Under the pieces are notes generated by a model. The model searched no databases and had not been told where the DNA came from. It was given only the letters and a program-made list of their open reading frames with translations. This document shows positions 33,843-41,436 of a DNA stretch of 64,000 bases, in pieces (within the stretch, counting starts at the first letter, position 1; each line of letters opens with the position of its first letter). The DNA is taken from NCBI GenBank assembly GCA_017548045.1, contig JAFYNR010000034.1, positions 1 to 64,000 of the forward strand, in the 5' to 3' direction. A program made the translations under genes and the position numbers. Origin of the DNA: Clostridia bacterium. GTDB taxonomy: Bacteria > Bacillota > Clostridia > Oscillospirales > Acutalibacteraceae.

Positions 33843-35600
33843 TTAATAAGTCAGCTTACTGTTGACTTCAACAAGAACGTTTTTATCAATTTTAAGAACC
33901 TCTCTGTCGTAGCTGTAAATACCGTTAACCTCAAATTCAACGTCACTTACCTGGGTGTAGACCGTTGCGCAAAGACCTTTTTTGATGAGTCTGTATATCT
34001 GTTTTTCGTGCAGATGCTTGTATGCGGCAGAAAGCTTTTCGCTGTTTGCAAACATTATATAACCGAATGAACGGTTCTTGTTCCACACGTGATTGTCAAT
34101 ATTCCAGCTGTATCCGCCGAACTCACTGAGAACAAAAGGCCTGCCCCTTGTGGTGAATCTTGTGGGTGCGGTAACGGGTACGGTGTATCTGTGCATACTC
34201 TTGAAATCGGGTCCGTTCTGGTCGTGCCAGCCGCTTGCGTGGTCAACAAATCTTGAAGGGTCAATTTCTTTTATTTTTGTGCCTATTTCTTTGGCATCAA
34301 ACTGACCCCATCCCTCATTGAAGGGCACCCAGCAGCAGATTGAAACGCTGTTGTAAAGGTTATCAATCATTGCCCAAAGCTCCTGCTTGAATTCTTCGCG
34401 CCATTCGGGTTTTTCACGCTTGAAGCTCTTGTAGAGGTTATCCTTGACGTGGATGCTGAAAATGGGAAGTGCGCCTGCAAGAAGTGTTCCGATGTACTGA
34501 CCGCCGCTTATCATATCCTGCCATACAAGCATTCCCAGCCTGTCACAGTGATAATACCATCTGCGTGGTTCAGCCTTGATATGCTTTCTCAGCATATTGA
34601 AGCCAAGGCTTTTCATTTCGGCGATGTCAAAAATCATTGCCTCGTCGCAGGGGGGAGTAAGCTGGCTTTCGGGCCAGTAGCCCTGGTCAAGAAGCCCTCT
34701 CTGAAAATAAGGCTTGTTGTTGAGCGCAAGTCGGGGAATACCGTCACCGTCGTTCATTATCGAGAACTTTCTCATTCCGAAATAGCTCTTTACTTCATCT
34801 TTTTCGCCGTCGCAGTCAAGAGTGATGTAAAGGTCATAAAGGAAGGGTGATTCGGGGCTCCACAGCTTAGCGTCGGGAACGGGGATGTTTGCATCCGCAG
34901 AAATCTCACCGTCGTAAACAACTGCATCGCCGTCGGTAATTTTAGCGTAAAGCTTGCCGCCGCAGGCACAGTTATGGTTTACTTTTACATTTATTACGCC
35001 TTTGTCAATATCGGGAGTGAGTTTTATGCTTTCAACGTGGCAGTGATTTACAGGCTCAAGCCATACGGTCTGCCATATGCCGGATGTGGCGGTATACCAG
35101 AAGCCCTTTGATTGATGAACCTGCTTGCCTCTTTGCTGGTGACCCGAATCTGTGGGGTCATAAACCTTCACAACAAGCTCGTTTTCACCCTCTTTGAGCG
35201 CATCGGTAATGTCAAAGCTGAATGGGTTGTATCCGCCTGTGTGCTCACCTATAAGCACCGAGTTTACCCATACGGTGCACTGCCAGTCAACTGCATCAAA
35301 GTGAAGGATTGTGCGTTTGCCGTTAAAACCTTCGTTAAGAGTAAAATATCTGCGGTACCAAAGGCGTTCTTCGGGCTTCAGATGCTTCTGAACACCCGAA
35401 GCGGCAGATTCGATTGCAAAGGGAACAAGTATCTTTCCGTCAAAGCTTTCGGGTTTTCCGGCATTTTCGCCTGTGATTGCGTAGTCGTATTCGCCGTTAA
35501 GGCAAATCCATTTTTCTCTTTCAAGCTGAGGTCTGGGATATTCGGAAAGGGGGCAATTCTTACTGATATCCTTGAACCACCTTGTTTTAAGTTTGCTCAT
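33843..35600 (-). CDS. Glycoside hydrolase family 2 protein
   Basis: A 585-residue enzyme without signal peptide, in GH2 order: jelly-roll sugar-binding domain (about 25-185, with HFDAVDWQCTVWVNSVLIGE and HTGGYNPFSFDITD), Ig-like domain (about 185-275), and TIM barrel (about 285-585) with GFNMLRKHIKAEPRRWYYHC and CCWVPFNEGWGQFD, in which the Glu of FNEGW is the acid/base; SEFGGYSW carries the likely nucleophile Glu. Specific sugar unknown (beta-galactoside, -glucuronide or -mannoside). The ATG at 35600 is chosen because AGGAG lies 8 bases upstream; a TTG at 35606 is too close to it. Confidence 0.85.
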   Translation of the reverse strand: MSKLKTRWFKDISKNCPLSEYPRPQLEREKWICLNGEYDYAITGENAGKPESFDGKILVPFAIESAASGVQKHLKPEERLWYRRYFTLNEGFNGKRTILHFDAVDWQCTVWVNSVLIGEHTGGYNPFSFDITDALKEGENELVVKVYDPTDSGHQQRGKQVHQSKGFWYTATSGIWQTVWLEPVNHCHVESIKLTPDIDKGVINVKVNHNCACGGKLYAKITDGDAVVYDGEISADANIPVPDAKLWSPESPFLYDLYITLDCDGEKDEVKSYFGMRKFSIMNDGDGIPRLALNNKPYFQRGLLDQGYWPESQLTPPCDEAMIFDIAEMKSLGFNMLRKHIKAEPRRWYYHCDRLGMLVWQDMISGGQYIGTLLAGALPIFSIHVKDNLYKSFKREKPEWREEFKQELWAMIDNLYNSVSICCWVPFNEGWGQFDAKEIGTKIKEIDPSRFVDHASGWHDQNGPDFKSMHRYTVPVTAPTRFTTRGRPFVLSEFGGYSWNIDNHVWNKNRSFGYIMFANSEKLSAAYKHLHEKQIYRLIKKGLCATVYTQVSDVEFEVNGIYSYDREVLKIDKNVLVEVNSKLTY

Positions 35601-35618
35601 AGTCAATTCTCCTGTATA

Positions 35619-36167
35619 TTAATAGAACATATTTTCAAGTCGGATATCACCGTCAACCGTGACGGCTTTAACCGTGAATTTTTGCTTTAATCCTTTAACC
35701 TTCTTAACGGAAACCTCGAGTTCGTACGTGCCGTCCGAAACGCTGACAACCTTGATATCCGTTTCATTCCAATCGTAATCCTCTGCATCGGCTTCGGCAT
35801 ATTTCGTATTGAAGTAAAGCTTTCCGTCGATTTCGGTATATCTGTCGGACTGTGCAAGGATTTTCTCGGCGGCTTCTTTTGTGTAGGTGGATTCAACAGC
35901 CGTAACAAGGTCGGCATAAGTATCTATTTCGCCTGAGGCAACAGGGGAGAAGGTGCCGTTTTCGTTCGTGATATCCTTGCCAGATTCTGTGGGAAGATGG
36001 TTTTCGATAAACACGTCTTCAACAAGAAAACCGTTGGATTTGACGAGATATCTCAGCACCGTCATCTGACCTTCACCGACATAATTTGCATCCGTTACGT
36101 CAGGCTTGAATGAGCAGCCGGCAAGTAAAAGTGCCATGCATATTACTGAGGCAATTATTCTTTTCAT
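35619..36167 (-). CDS. Lipoprotein, IseA-like
   Basis: A 182-residue lipoprotein with lipobox LLLAGC (Cys18). The mature part contains GFLVEDVFIENHLPTE and SGEIDTYADLVTAVESTYTK followed by AEKILAQSDRYTEIDGKLYF, which resembles the IseA family of DL-endopeptidase inhibitors that limit peptidoglycan hydrolysis; the match is by eye. First gene of an operon continuing with the GH2, WYL and DUF3798 genes (gaps 18 and 26 bases, then an overlap). Confidence 0.55.
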   Translation of the reverse strand: MKRIIASVICMALLLAGCSFKPDVTDANYVGEGQMTVLRYLVKSNGFLVEDVFIENHLPTESGKDITNENGTFSPVASGEIDTYADLVTAVESTYTKEAAEKILAQSDRYTEIDGKLYFNTKYAEADAEDYDWNETDIKVVSVSDGTYELEVSVKKVKGLKQKFTVKAVTVDGDIRLENMFY

Positions 36168-36202
36168 AAGCGTAAATCCTCTTTCAGATTATAATTAAAT
36201 AC

Positions 36203-36231
36203 ATTATACATAAAACATTATAATTAGTCAA
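36203..36231 (-). promoter_or_regulatory. Promoter of the IseA-GH2-WYL-DUF3798 operon
   Basis: On the minus strand: TTGACT (36231-36226), 17-base spacer, TATAAT (36208-36203), 36 bases before the lipoprotein start. Confidence 0.75.
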
Positions 36232-36280
36232 TTGCTTTTCGGCAAAATGAACAATAAATTAAGCTGAATAAGTAAAAAAG

Positions 36281-36304
36281 GGGAGCAGGCACCAAACCTG
36301 CTCC
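36281..36304 (-). terminator. Terminator of the XRE regulator gene
   Basis: Stem GGAGCAGG / CCTGCTCC; on the minus strand it is followed by CCTTTTTTAC. The arms are the same as in the terminator at 37352 on the other side of this small cassette. Confidence 0.7.
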
Positions 36305-36329
36305 TCGGTCGGATTGATTATCGGATTGA

Positions 36330-36563
36330 TTATCTGAAATCAAACAATTCTTTCGGCGTTATTTCAAGAACTTCGCAAAGCTTGAAAATAACATCAAATG
36401 ATACACCGACCTTACCGAGTTCAATAGCACTTATATGGCTTCTGTCGATATCTGCAAGCTCTGCTAACTGAAGCTGAGTAAGTTTTTTTCTTTTGCGGTA
36501 AAACACAACGTTTAATCCGAATTTTTCGTAAAGCTCTCTGTACTCCTGTTTCAATATAATCAC
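36330..36563 (-). CDS. XRE family helix-turn-helix regulator
   Basis: A 77-residue Cro/CI-type regulator consisting almost only of the HTH fold (LTQLQLAELADIDRSHISAI as the helix-turn-helix, followed by VLEITPKELF). It is divergent from the lipoprotein gene at 36698, with 134 bases between the two starts, so it probably represses that gene and itself. AT-rich relative to the neighbouring operons. Confidence 0.85.
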   Translation of the reverse strand: MIILKQEYRELYEKFGLNVVFYRKRKKLTQLQLAELADIDRSHISAIELGKVGVSFDVIFKLCEVLEITPKELFDFR

Positions 36564-36638
36564 CCTATTAACATTGTTTATCTATATTTTATGGTGATTT
36601 ACACGAACATTAAACCTTGTGATAATCGCACAACGCTA

Positions 36639-36667
36639 TTGACACAAGTCAAATATTGATTTATAAT
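36639..36667 (+). promoter_or_regulatory. Promoter of the lipoprotein gene at 36698
   Basis: TTGACA (36639-36644), 17-base spacer, TATAAT (36662-36667): a full consensus promoter, the strongest-looking one in the window. Confidence 0.85.
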
Positions 36668-36697
36668 AACAACAAATCAAATTCGGAGGTAAAACAA

Positions 36698-37342
36698 ATG
36701 AAGAAATTTTTATCTTTTATCCTTATTGTTGCAATGTGCCTTTCTCTCGTAGCTTGCGGCAGTAAAACATTGACAAAGGAAGAAATGATTGCAGTTGCAG
36801 AGGAATTCAGCGCAAGTGATATTCAGAACGATTCCATACAGAATATTGTTAGCGCAAAGCAGAAGTATTGCAACAAAACCATCCTGCTTTCCGGTACTGT
36901 AAGAAGTATTCAGGAAGATTATATCGAATTGTCCGCATCATACGGTTCAAATTATATTATCGATGTATATCTCTCACTTGAAGAACTGGTATTGTTAGAG
37001 CAGGGGCAATACATTACTGTTGTTGGTACTACCACGGACGAAATTATTGATTCTTCTGAAAGTGTTGCTGAATACACTTTCGATTACAGCCACTACCAAA
37101 TGCCGGTTGCATATCTTGTGAAAGACAAAATTGAGGTAACCGGTATACTCAAAGGGGCGAATTACAGTTACAAACCGGCTTATAACATAAAAATCGGAGA
37201 AAGCAATGTGTTAAACCTGATATACTTTGCAGAAGCTGTTGATACAAGCACACTTGAAAACGGGCAGGAAATTACATTTGCAGCAAAGGCAATCAGCAAA
37301 AACAATGTTTGGCACTATTACGATGCGGAAACAATAGAGTAA
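36698..37342 (+). CDS. Putative lipoprotein with OB-fold-like domains
   Basis: A 214-residue lipoprotein (lipobox LSLVAC, Cys20). The mature part has two similar beta-rich segments (NKTILLSGTVRSIQEDYIEL near 55 and KDKIEVTGILKGANYSY near 145), reminiscent of tRNA_anti-like/OB-fold repeats seen in other Firmicutes surface lipoproteins. Function unknown. GGAGGT lies 7 bases before the ATG at 36698; a longer in-frame start at 36656 would overlap the promoter. Confidence 0.65.
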   Translation: MKKFLSFILIVAMCLSLVACGSKTLTKEEMIAVAEEFSASDIQNDSIQNIVSAKQKYCNKTILLSGTVRSIQEDYIELSASYGSNYIIDVYLSLEELVLLEQGQYITVVGTTTDEIIDSSESVAEYTFDYSHYQMPVAYLVKDKIEVTGILKGANYSYKPAYNIKIGESNVLNLIYFAEAVDTSTLENGQEITFAAKAISKNNVWHYYDAETIE

Positions 37343-37351
37343 ACAGCAAAA

Positions 37352-37387
37352 ACGGAGCAGGTTTCAGCCTGCTCCGTTCGTTTGTTT
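37352..37387 (+). terminator. Terminator of the lipoprotein gene
   Basis: Stem CGGAGCAGG / CCTGCTCCG around TTTCAG, followed by a T-rich stretch. Confidence 0.75.
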
Positions 37388-37398
37388 ATATGGTATAA

Positions 37399-37464
37399 TT
37401 AACCGAAATATCTTGCGAGAAGACCTGCAAATGCCTTGCCGTGTCTTGCTTCATCACGAGCTGC
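37399..37464 (-). pseudogene. Rubrerythrin C-terminal remnant
   Basis: Read on the minus strand this stretch encodes [22 protein letters not shown] and then a TAA, closely matching the last 22 residues of the intact rubrerythrin gene at 37831 ([20 protein letters not shown] then FG). The DNA is similar over roughly 70 bases, starting with the identical TAATTAACCGAAATATCTT. It is all that remains of a second, tandem rubrerythrin gene; the rest has been lost or replaced by the 37468-37824 sequence. Confidence 0.75.
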
Positions 37465-37467
37465 ATT

Positions 37468-37824
37468 TTATTCATCAGCAGCGTGAGGGTAATAGTCAAT
37501 AAAACCGCTGAATTCCTGAAATCTGAGATAGGTGTCATTTATCAAAGAAGCATAAGATTGTTTCCAAACCCAAACGAGTTTATCCAAATCAAGCTTATAA
37601 AAGATATGCTCATTAGGGTGAAATTTGAAAACGTTTCCGTCTTCCACGATGCAATAATACCAATCAGGCTTTGTGTAGTTAGTCAGTTCTACTCCGCTGA
37701 TTTTGCATTTGGTGACATATGCATTCAAATAGGAACTTGTTCTCGTTTCTTCGGCAGTATAACTGTGAGACATTCCTATTCTGCTTGATTTTGTAAAATA
37801 TCCTGCACTGTTATCTGAAAGCAT
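37468..37824 (-). CDS. Hypothetical protein between the two rubrerythrin 3' ends
   Basis: A 118-residue ORF with no recognised family; it is rich in Tyr and charged residues (KPDWYYCIVEDGNVFKFHPN) and has no signal peptide or membrane segment. It begins 7 bases after the stop of the intact rubrerythrin gene in the same direction and ends just before the rubrerythrin remnant. No ribosome binding site is obvious. It could be an inserted gene, a fragment of a larger one, or non-functional. Confidence 0.35.
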   Translation of the reverse strand: MLSDNSAGYFTKSSRIGMSHSYTAEETRTSSYLNAYVTKCKISGVELTNYTKPDWYYCIVEDGNVFKFHPNEHIFYKLDLDKLVWVWKQSYASLINDTYLRFQEFSGFIDYYPHAADE

Positions 37825-37830
37825 GATTAA

Positions 37831-38376
37831 TTAACCGAAATATCTTTCAAGAAGACCCTGGAATGCCTTGCCGTGTCTTGCTTCGTCGCGTGCCATTTCG
37901 TGAACGGTATCGTGGATTGCGTCAAGACCCTGTTCTTTTGCCATCTTTGCAAGCTCAAACTTGCCTGCTGTTGCGCCGTTTTCAGCGTCAACTCTCATTT
38001 CAAGGTTCTTCTTTGTGCTGTCTGTGATTACTTCGCCGAGAAGCTCTGCAAACTTTGCTGCGTGCTCTGCTTCTTCATATGCAGCCTTTTCCCAGTAAAG
38101 ACCGATTTCGGGGTAGCCTTCACGGTGTGCAACTCTTGCCATTGCAAGGTACATACCTACTTCCGAGCATTCACCTTCAAAGTTAGCTCTGAGGCCGTCG
38201 ATGATTTCCTGGCTTACACCCTTAGCAACGCCTACAACGTGTTCTGCTGCCCATGACATTTCGCCTGATTTCTGCTCGTTGAATTTTTCAGCGGGAACCT
38301 TGCACTGGGGGCAGAATTCAGGTGCTGAATCTCCTTCGTGAACATAACCGCAAACTGAACATACAAACTTTTTCAT
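37831..38376 (-). CDS. Reverse rubrerythrin
   Basis: A 181-residue protein with the rubredoxin domain at the N-terminus (Cys6, Cys9, Cys22, Cys25 in CSVCGY and CPQCKV), followed by the four-helix diiron domain with [29 protein letters not shown] and [12 protein letters not shown], which supply the carboxylate and His ligands. This domain order is that of reverse rubrerythrins of Clostridia, which reduce hydrogen peroxide (and O2) with NADH-derived electrons. The PerR-like regulator gene lies immediately upstream on the same strand, consistent with peroxide induction. Confidence 0.92.
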   Translation of the reverse strand: MKKFVCSVCGYVHEGDSAPEFCPQCKVPAEKFNEQKSGEMSWAAEHVVGVAKGVSQEIIDGLRANFEGECSEVGMYLAMARVAHREGYPEIGLYWEKAAYEEAEHAAKFAELLGEVITDSTKKNLEMRVDAENGATAGKFELAKMAKEQGLDAIHDTVHEMARDEARHGKAFQGLLERYFG

Positions 38377-38423
38377 AATACTTTTCCTCCAAAAATTTAA
38401 TATAATTTTTTATTGATTTATGA

Positions 38424-38813
38424 TTATCCGACCTGCTTGGAACAGGAGGGACAATATCCGGTGAATAAAACGGAGTGTGATAAAATTCTTCCGTCAAAAG
38501 CCTTTGAGGCTTCTTTGCATAACCCGCAGTCGGTATCAAGAAATATATCAAAAACACCGCCGCAGTCAAGGCAGGTGAGGTGATAGTGAAGGTTGATGTT
38601 GCCATCGTACCTTGCCGTGCCTCCCGAACCAATTTTGATAATTTTACCGTCGCCTTCAAGCTGAGCCAGATTCCTGTAAACCGTTGCAAGGCTCAGAGCC
38701 GGTATCCTGGGTTTGAGCGAAAAATAAAGATCTTCCGCCGTTGGGTGGTCATACCGTGAACATAAATTTTCCAGTATTGCGTCGCGTTGTTTACTGTGCC
38801 GTTGAACCTGCAT
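38424..38813 (-). CDS. Fur family regulator, PerR-like
   Basis: A 129-residue Fur-superfamily repressor: winged helix (about 1-75, PALSLATVYRNLAQLEGDGK) and metal-binding dimerisation domain with HYHLTCLDCGGV and a second CPSC pair near the C-terminus for structural zinc. The D-x-x-x-x-x-HYH arrangement (RYDGNINLHYH) resembles the regulatory site of PerR rather than Fur. Start set at 38813 because AAAGGAGTG precedes that ATG. A consensus promoter and an operator-like palindrome lie directly upstream, indicating autoregulation. Zur or Fur specificity cannot be excluded. Confidence 0.8.
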   Translation of the reverse strand: MQVQRHSKQRDAILENLCSRYDHPTAEDLYFSLKPRIPALSLATVYRNLAQLEGDGKIIKIGSGGTARYDGNINLHYHLTCLDCGGVFDIFLDTDCGLCKEASKAFDGRILSHSVLFTGYCPSCSKQVG

Positions 38814-38837
38814 TCTGTTCACTCCTTTCGCTCTGTC

Positions 38838-38862
38838 GCTAACGATAATCGTTATCGTTAGC
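38838..38862. promoter_or_regulatory. Fur/PerR-type operator palindrome
   Basis: Inverted repeat with 11-bp perfect arms GCTAACGATAA / TTATCGTTAGC around TCG. The core GATAATCGTTATC resembles the Fur-family box (TGATAATNATTATCA). It overlaps the expected transcription start of the regulator gene, as in an autorepressed gene. Confidence 0.75.
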
Positions 38863-38865
38863 GTT

Positions 38866-38894
38866 ATTATAGCGTACATTTCTGCGTTTGTCAA
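38866..38894 (-). promoter_or_regulatory. Promoter of the PerR-like gene
   Basis: On the minus strand: TTGACA (38894-38889), 17-base spacer, TATAAT (38871-38866), a full consensus. Confidence 0.85.
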
Positions 38895-38961
38895 TAGGGT
38901 TTCTAAAATTTTTTTCAAAAATCCGAATAAATCTGAAAATCGCCCGAACACATAAAAAGTA

Positions 38962-38990
38962 TTGTGTTTTATATGCGTTTGAATTATTAT
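38962..38990 (+). promoter_or_regulatory. Probable promoter of the LytTR-DUF3021 pair
   Basis: TTGTGT (38962-38967), 17-base spacer, TATTAT (38985-38990). The -10 is only 22 bases from the ATG at 39012, giving a very short leader. Confidence 0.5.
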
Positions 38991-39011
38991 TCAGATGTAA
39001 GGAGGCTTCTT

Positions 39012-39446
39012 ATGAAATGCATTGTTAACATCAGCGAAAACTGTAATGAGGAGGTGCATATTTTTGCCCGTAAAAGAACAAGGCTTGTGGATGAAATCGT
39101 AAACCTTGCCGAAAGCGGCTCGAAGGAGCTGACGGGTTATTTGGAAAGCGAGGCTTATATACTCAGTTTGAGTGAGATTTACTGCTTTGCGGTTGAAAAC
39201 AATAAAACATATGCTTTGACCGCCGATAAAAAGCTTTGGATAAAGCTGAGGCTTTATCAGCTTGAGGAAATGTCGGATGAAAGATTTATCAAAATCAACC
39301 AGTCCTGCATAGTGAATATCAATCATATTCTGAAATTTGATGTTGCTTTTTCGGGTATGCTTAATGTTAAGCTGAAAAACGGTTATACCGATTACGTTTC
39401 ACGGCGCAATGTCAAAGCCGTAAAAGAAAGGTTAGGTGTTAAGTAG
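39012..39446 (+). CDS. LytTR-type DNA-binding regulator
   Basis: A 144-residue protein with a C-terminal LytTR domain (about 50-144): ESEAYILSLSEIYCFAVENN, LRLYQLEEMSDERFIKINQS and CIVNINHI are typical of the family. There is no receiver domain. The start at 39012 has a perfect AAGGAGG 7 bases upstream. It overlaps by one base the DUF3021 membrane protein gene, a well-known pairing in Firmicutes in which the membrane protein is thought to sense or inhibit the LytTR partner. Confidence 0.85.
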   Translation: MKCIVNISENCNEEVHIFARKRTRLVDEIVNLAESGSKELTGYLESEAYILSLSEIYCFAVENNKTYALTADKKLWIKLRLYQLEEMSDERFIKINQSCIVNINHILKFDVAFSGMLNVKLKNGYTDYVSRRNVKAVKERLGVK

Positions 39447-39862
39447 TGAATAAATACTTAAAAGAATATTTGAACAGAGGTCTGATTTTCGGTGGCTTCG
39501 GACCGATTATATTAGGAATAGTATATTGTATACTGTCAAAAACAATGGATAGTTTTTCTTTGAGCGGCGGTGAGGTTTTGCTTGCAATTTTGTCAACGTA
39601 TCTCATTGCATTTGTTCAGGCGGGCTCAAGCGTATTCAATCAGATTGAGCATTGGTCTTTGGCAAAATCGCTTTTGTGTCACTTCTCGAGTCTGTATGTT
39701 GTATATGTTCTCAGCTATGTTGTTAATTCCTGGATTCCCTTTGAATGGGGCGTTGTTGCTGTTTTTACTGCAATTTTTGTTGTACTTTATTTTGCAATCT
39801 GGTTGACAGTCTATTTTTTGGCAAGGTCAACCGGCAAAAAATTAAACTGTATAATCAAATGA
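39446..39862 (+). CDS. DUF3021 family membrane protein
   Basis: A 138-residue protein with four membrane helices (about 11-31, 43-62, 76-96, 102-125), starting at GTG within TAGTG of the preceding LytTR gene. The length, topology and partnership fit DUF3021, a probable regulator of the LytTR protein. A terminator follows 5 bases downstream of the stop. Confidence 0.8.
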   Translation: MNKYLKEYLNRGLIFGGFGPIILGIVYCILSKTMDSFSLSGGEVLLAILSTYLIAFVQAGSSVFNQIEHWSLAKSLLCHFSSLYVVYVLSYVVNSWIPFEWGVVAVFTAIFVVLYFAIWLTVYFLARSTGKKLNCIIK

Positions 39863-39866
39863 CAAA

Positions 39867-39898
39867 AGCCGACGGTGTTTGCCGTCGGCTTCGTTTGT
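39867..39898. terminator. Bidirectional terminator
   Basis: Stem AGCCGACGG / CCGTCGGCT around TGTTTG between convergent genes. Confidence 0.8.
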
Positions 39899-40377
39899 TA
39901 TTCTGCAAATTTTTTTAATTTTTCGCCTGCGATGCGGTATATTGTCCAATCCTCAAGGGGAACTGCACCGAGAGATAAATAAAAATCTATGCTCGGCTTA
40001 TTCCAGTCAAGACAACACCATTCGAGTCTGCCGCAGCCTCTTTCACAGGTGATTTTTGCCAGTTTTTTGAGCAGAGCTTTTCCGTAGCCCTTACCTCTGT
40101 ATTCCGGCAGAACAAACAAATCTTCAAGATAAATTCCTGCTCTGCCCAGGAAGGTTGAGAAGTTATGAAAGAAAAGTGCAAAGCCCACTTCTTTTCCGTT
40201 TTCAACCGCAAAAATAACTTCGGCTTTTTTCTTTTCAAAAATCCATTCTTTCAAAAGGACAGGGGTTGCCACAACATCGTCAAGCATATTTTCGTATTCT
40301 GCAAGCTTCAAAATAAAATCTAATATTATTTCAACGTCGTTTTCGGTTGCGAATCTTATTTCAATATTCTTATCCAT
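39898..40377 (-). CDS. GNAT N-acetyltransferase (SSAT/diamine acetyltransferase-like)
   Basis: A 159-residue GNAT protein. IRFATENDVEIILDFILKLA and LAEYENMLDDVVAT at the N-terminus, IYLEDLFVLPEYRGKGYGKA with the acetyl-CoA loop RGKGYG, and CGRLEWCCLDWNKPSIDFYL towards the end match the spermidine/spermine acetyltransferase-like subgroup. Probably acetylates a polyamine, amino acid or similar amine. Single gene between a terminator and a divergent gene. Confidence 0.85.
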   Translation of the reverse strand: MDKNIEIRFATENDVEIILDFILKLAEYENMLDDVVATPVLLKEWIFEKKKAEVIFAVENGKEVGFALFFHNFSTFLGRAGIYLEDLFVLPEYRGKGYGKALLKKLAKITCERGCGRLEWCCLDWNKPSIDFYLSLGAVPLEDWTIYRIAGEKLKKFAE

Positions 40378-40430
40378 TAAATATCACCCGATACAATATA
40401 ACATTTTTACGGTGCGTTTTGCAATAAATA

Positions 40431-40459
40431 TTGACATTTTATTTTCTTTGATGTAGGAT
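40431..40459 (+). promoter_or_regulatory. Promoter of the glycerophosphodiesterase gene
   Basis: TTGACA (40431-40436), 17-base spacer, TAGGAT (40454-40459), 26 bases before the ATG at 40485. Confidence 0.7.
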
Positions 40460-40484
40460 TTACAAGCAAAAGGAGATGAAAATT

Positions 40485-41333
40485 ATGCTTTCATTCAAAA
40501 ACAAGCTTATTACCAAGGTGGGCGTGCCTGTATTCAGGTGCCCCGCACTGCCTTTTATACATATTTTCAAGGCTTTTAACAGACCTAAAAAACGTATTTC
40601 CGTAAGTGAAAACGGTATCGGCACAAAGGCTGACCCCGTATACCTTACAGCCCACAGAGGTGCATGGACCGATGCACCTCAGAACAGCCTGCCTGCGTTC
40701 AAAAAGTCTGTTGAGCTGGGCTATTATACAGCGGAGTGTGATATCCGTCTTACAAAGGATAATAAGTGGGTTGTTCTTCATAACGATACGGTTGATTCTC
40801 TTTTCTGTCAGAAGGGTAAAATCGAAGAATTCACCTATGACGAAGTCAGAACTTTTACCTACAAGGACGGCCCTGCTTTCTGGACTTATAAAGATCTGAA
40901 AATCTGTTCTTTTGAGGAATATCTTGATGTTTTTGTAGGTACAAACACCCGTCCCCAGATTGAGATAAAAACCGAAACCTACGATATGCTTTACACTGTT
41001 GTTGATGCAGTCAAGGCAAAGGGACTTGAAAAGAGTGCGATTATTATTTCGTTTGACCTTGAGCAGCTCAGAGCAATCAATAAAATTGACAGCAGTATCG
41101 AGCTCTGGTATCTTATTGATGAAATCACACCTGAAAATATTGCCGAAGCACAGGCAATCGGTTCTAATGTCTGGCTTTCACCCAACTATGACAGAAATAC
41201 TGCCGAAACGATTAAACTTGCTCTCGATGCAGGCATAGGTGTTTCTTTCTGGACTGTCAATAAGCTTGAAGATGCAAAAAAACTTTATGACCTCGGCGTA
41301 AGATATATTGAGAGCGACGTGCTTTGCAAGTGA
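40485..41333 (+). CDS. Glycerophosphodiester phosphodiesterase
   Basis: A 282-residue GDPD-family TIM-barrel enzyme. LTAHRGAWTDAPQNSLPAF holds the catalytic HR and metal ligand, ECDIRLTKDNKWVVLHND the second His and metal-binding Glu/Asp, and PQIEIKT the third. It hydrolyses deacylated phospholipids to glycerol 3-phosphate and an alcohol. There is no cleavable signal peptide, although residues 8-25 are fairly hydrophobic. AAAAGGAG 9 bases upstream supports the ATG at 40485 over that at 40476. Confidence 0.9.
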   Translation: MLSFKNKLITKVGVPVFRCPALPFIHIFKAFNRPKKRISVSENGIGTKADPVYLTAHRGAWTDAPQNSLPAFKKSVELGYYTAECDIRLTKDNKWVVLHNDTVDSLFCQKGKIEEFTYDEVRTFTYKDGPAFWTYKDLKICSFEEYLDVFVGTNTRPQIEIKTETYDMLYTVVDAVKAKGLEKSAIIISFDLEQLRAINKIDSSIELWYLIDEITPENIAEAQAIGSNVWLSPNYDRNTAETIKLALDAGIGVSFWTVNKLEDAKKLYDLGVRYIESDVLCK

Positions 41334-41337
41334 GTGT

Positions 41338-41367
41338 AATGGGGCGGTAAAACTGCCCCATTATTTT
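41338..41367 (+). terminator. Terminator
   Basis: Stem AATGGGGCGGT / ACTGCCCCATT with AAA loop followed by ATTTTT. Confidence 0.85.
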
Positions 41368-41378
41368 TACGATTTCGG

Positions 41379-41406
41379 TTGACTTTTTTTATAATTATGG
41401 TATACT
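41379..41406 (+). promoter_or_regulatory. Promoter of the pyrimidine operon
   Basis: TTGACT (41379-41384), 16-base spacer, TATACT (41401-41406). The transcribed leader before the pyrC ATG at 41437 is only about 24 bases, leaving no room for a PyrR-type attenuator. Confidence 0.7.
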
Positions 41407-41436
41407 TAATAAAGTAACTTACGAAAGGGTTTGACT

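Noticed and set aside
36656..36697. Earlier start for the lipoprotein gene at 36698
   Set aside because: It would overlap the -10 box and remove the N-terminal lipoprotein signal context; GGAGGT supports 36698.
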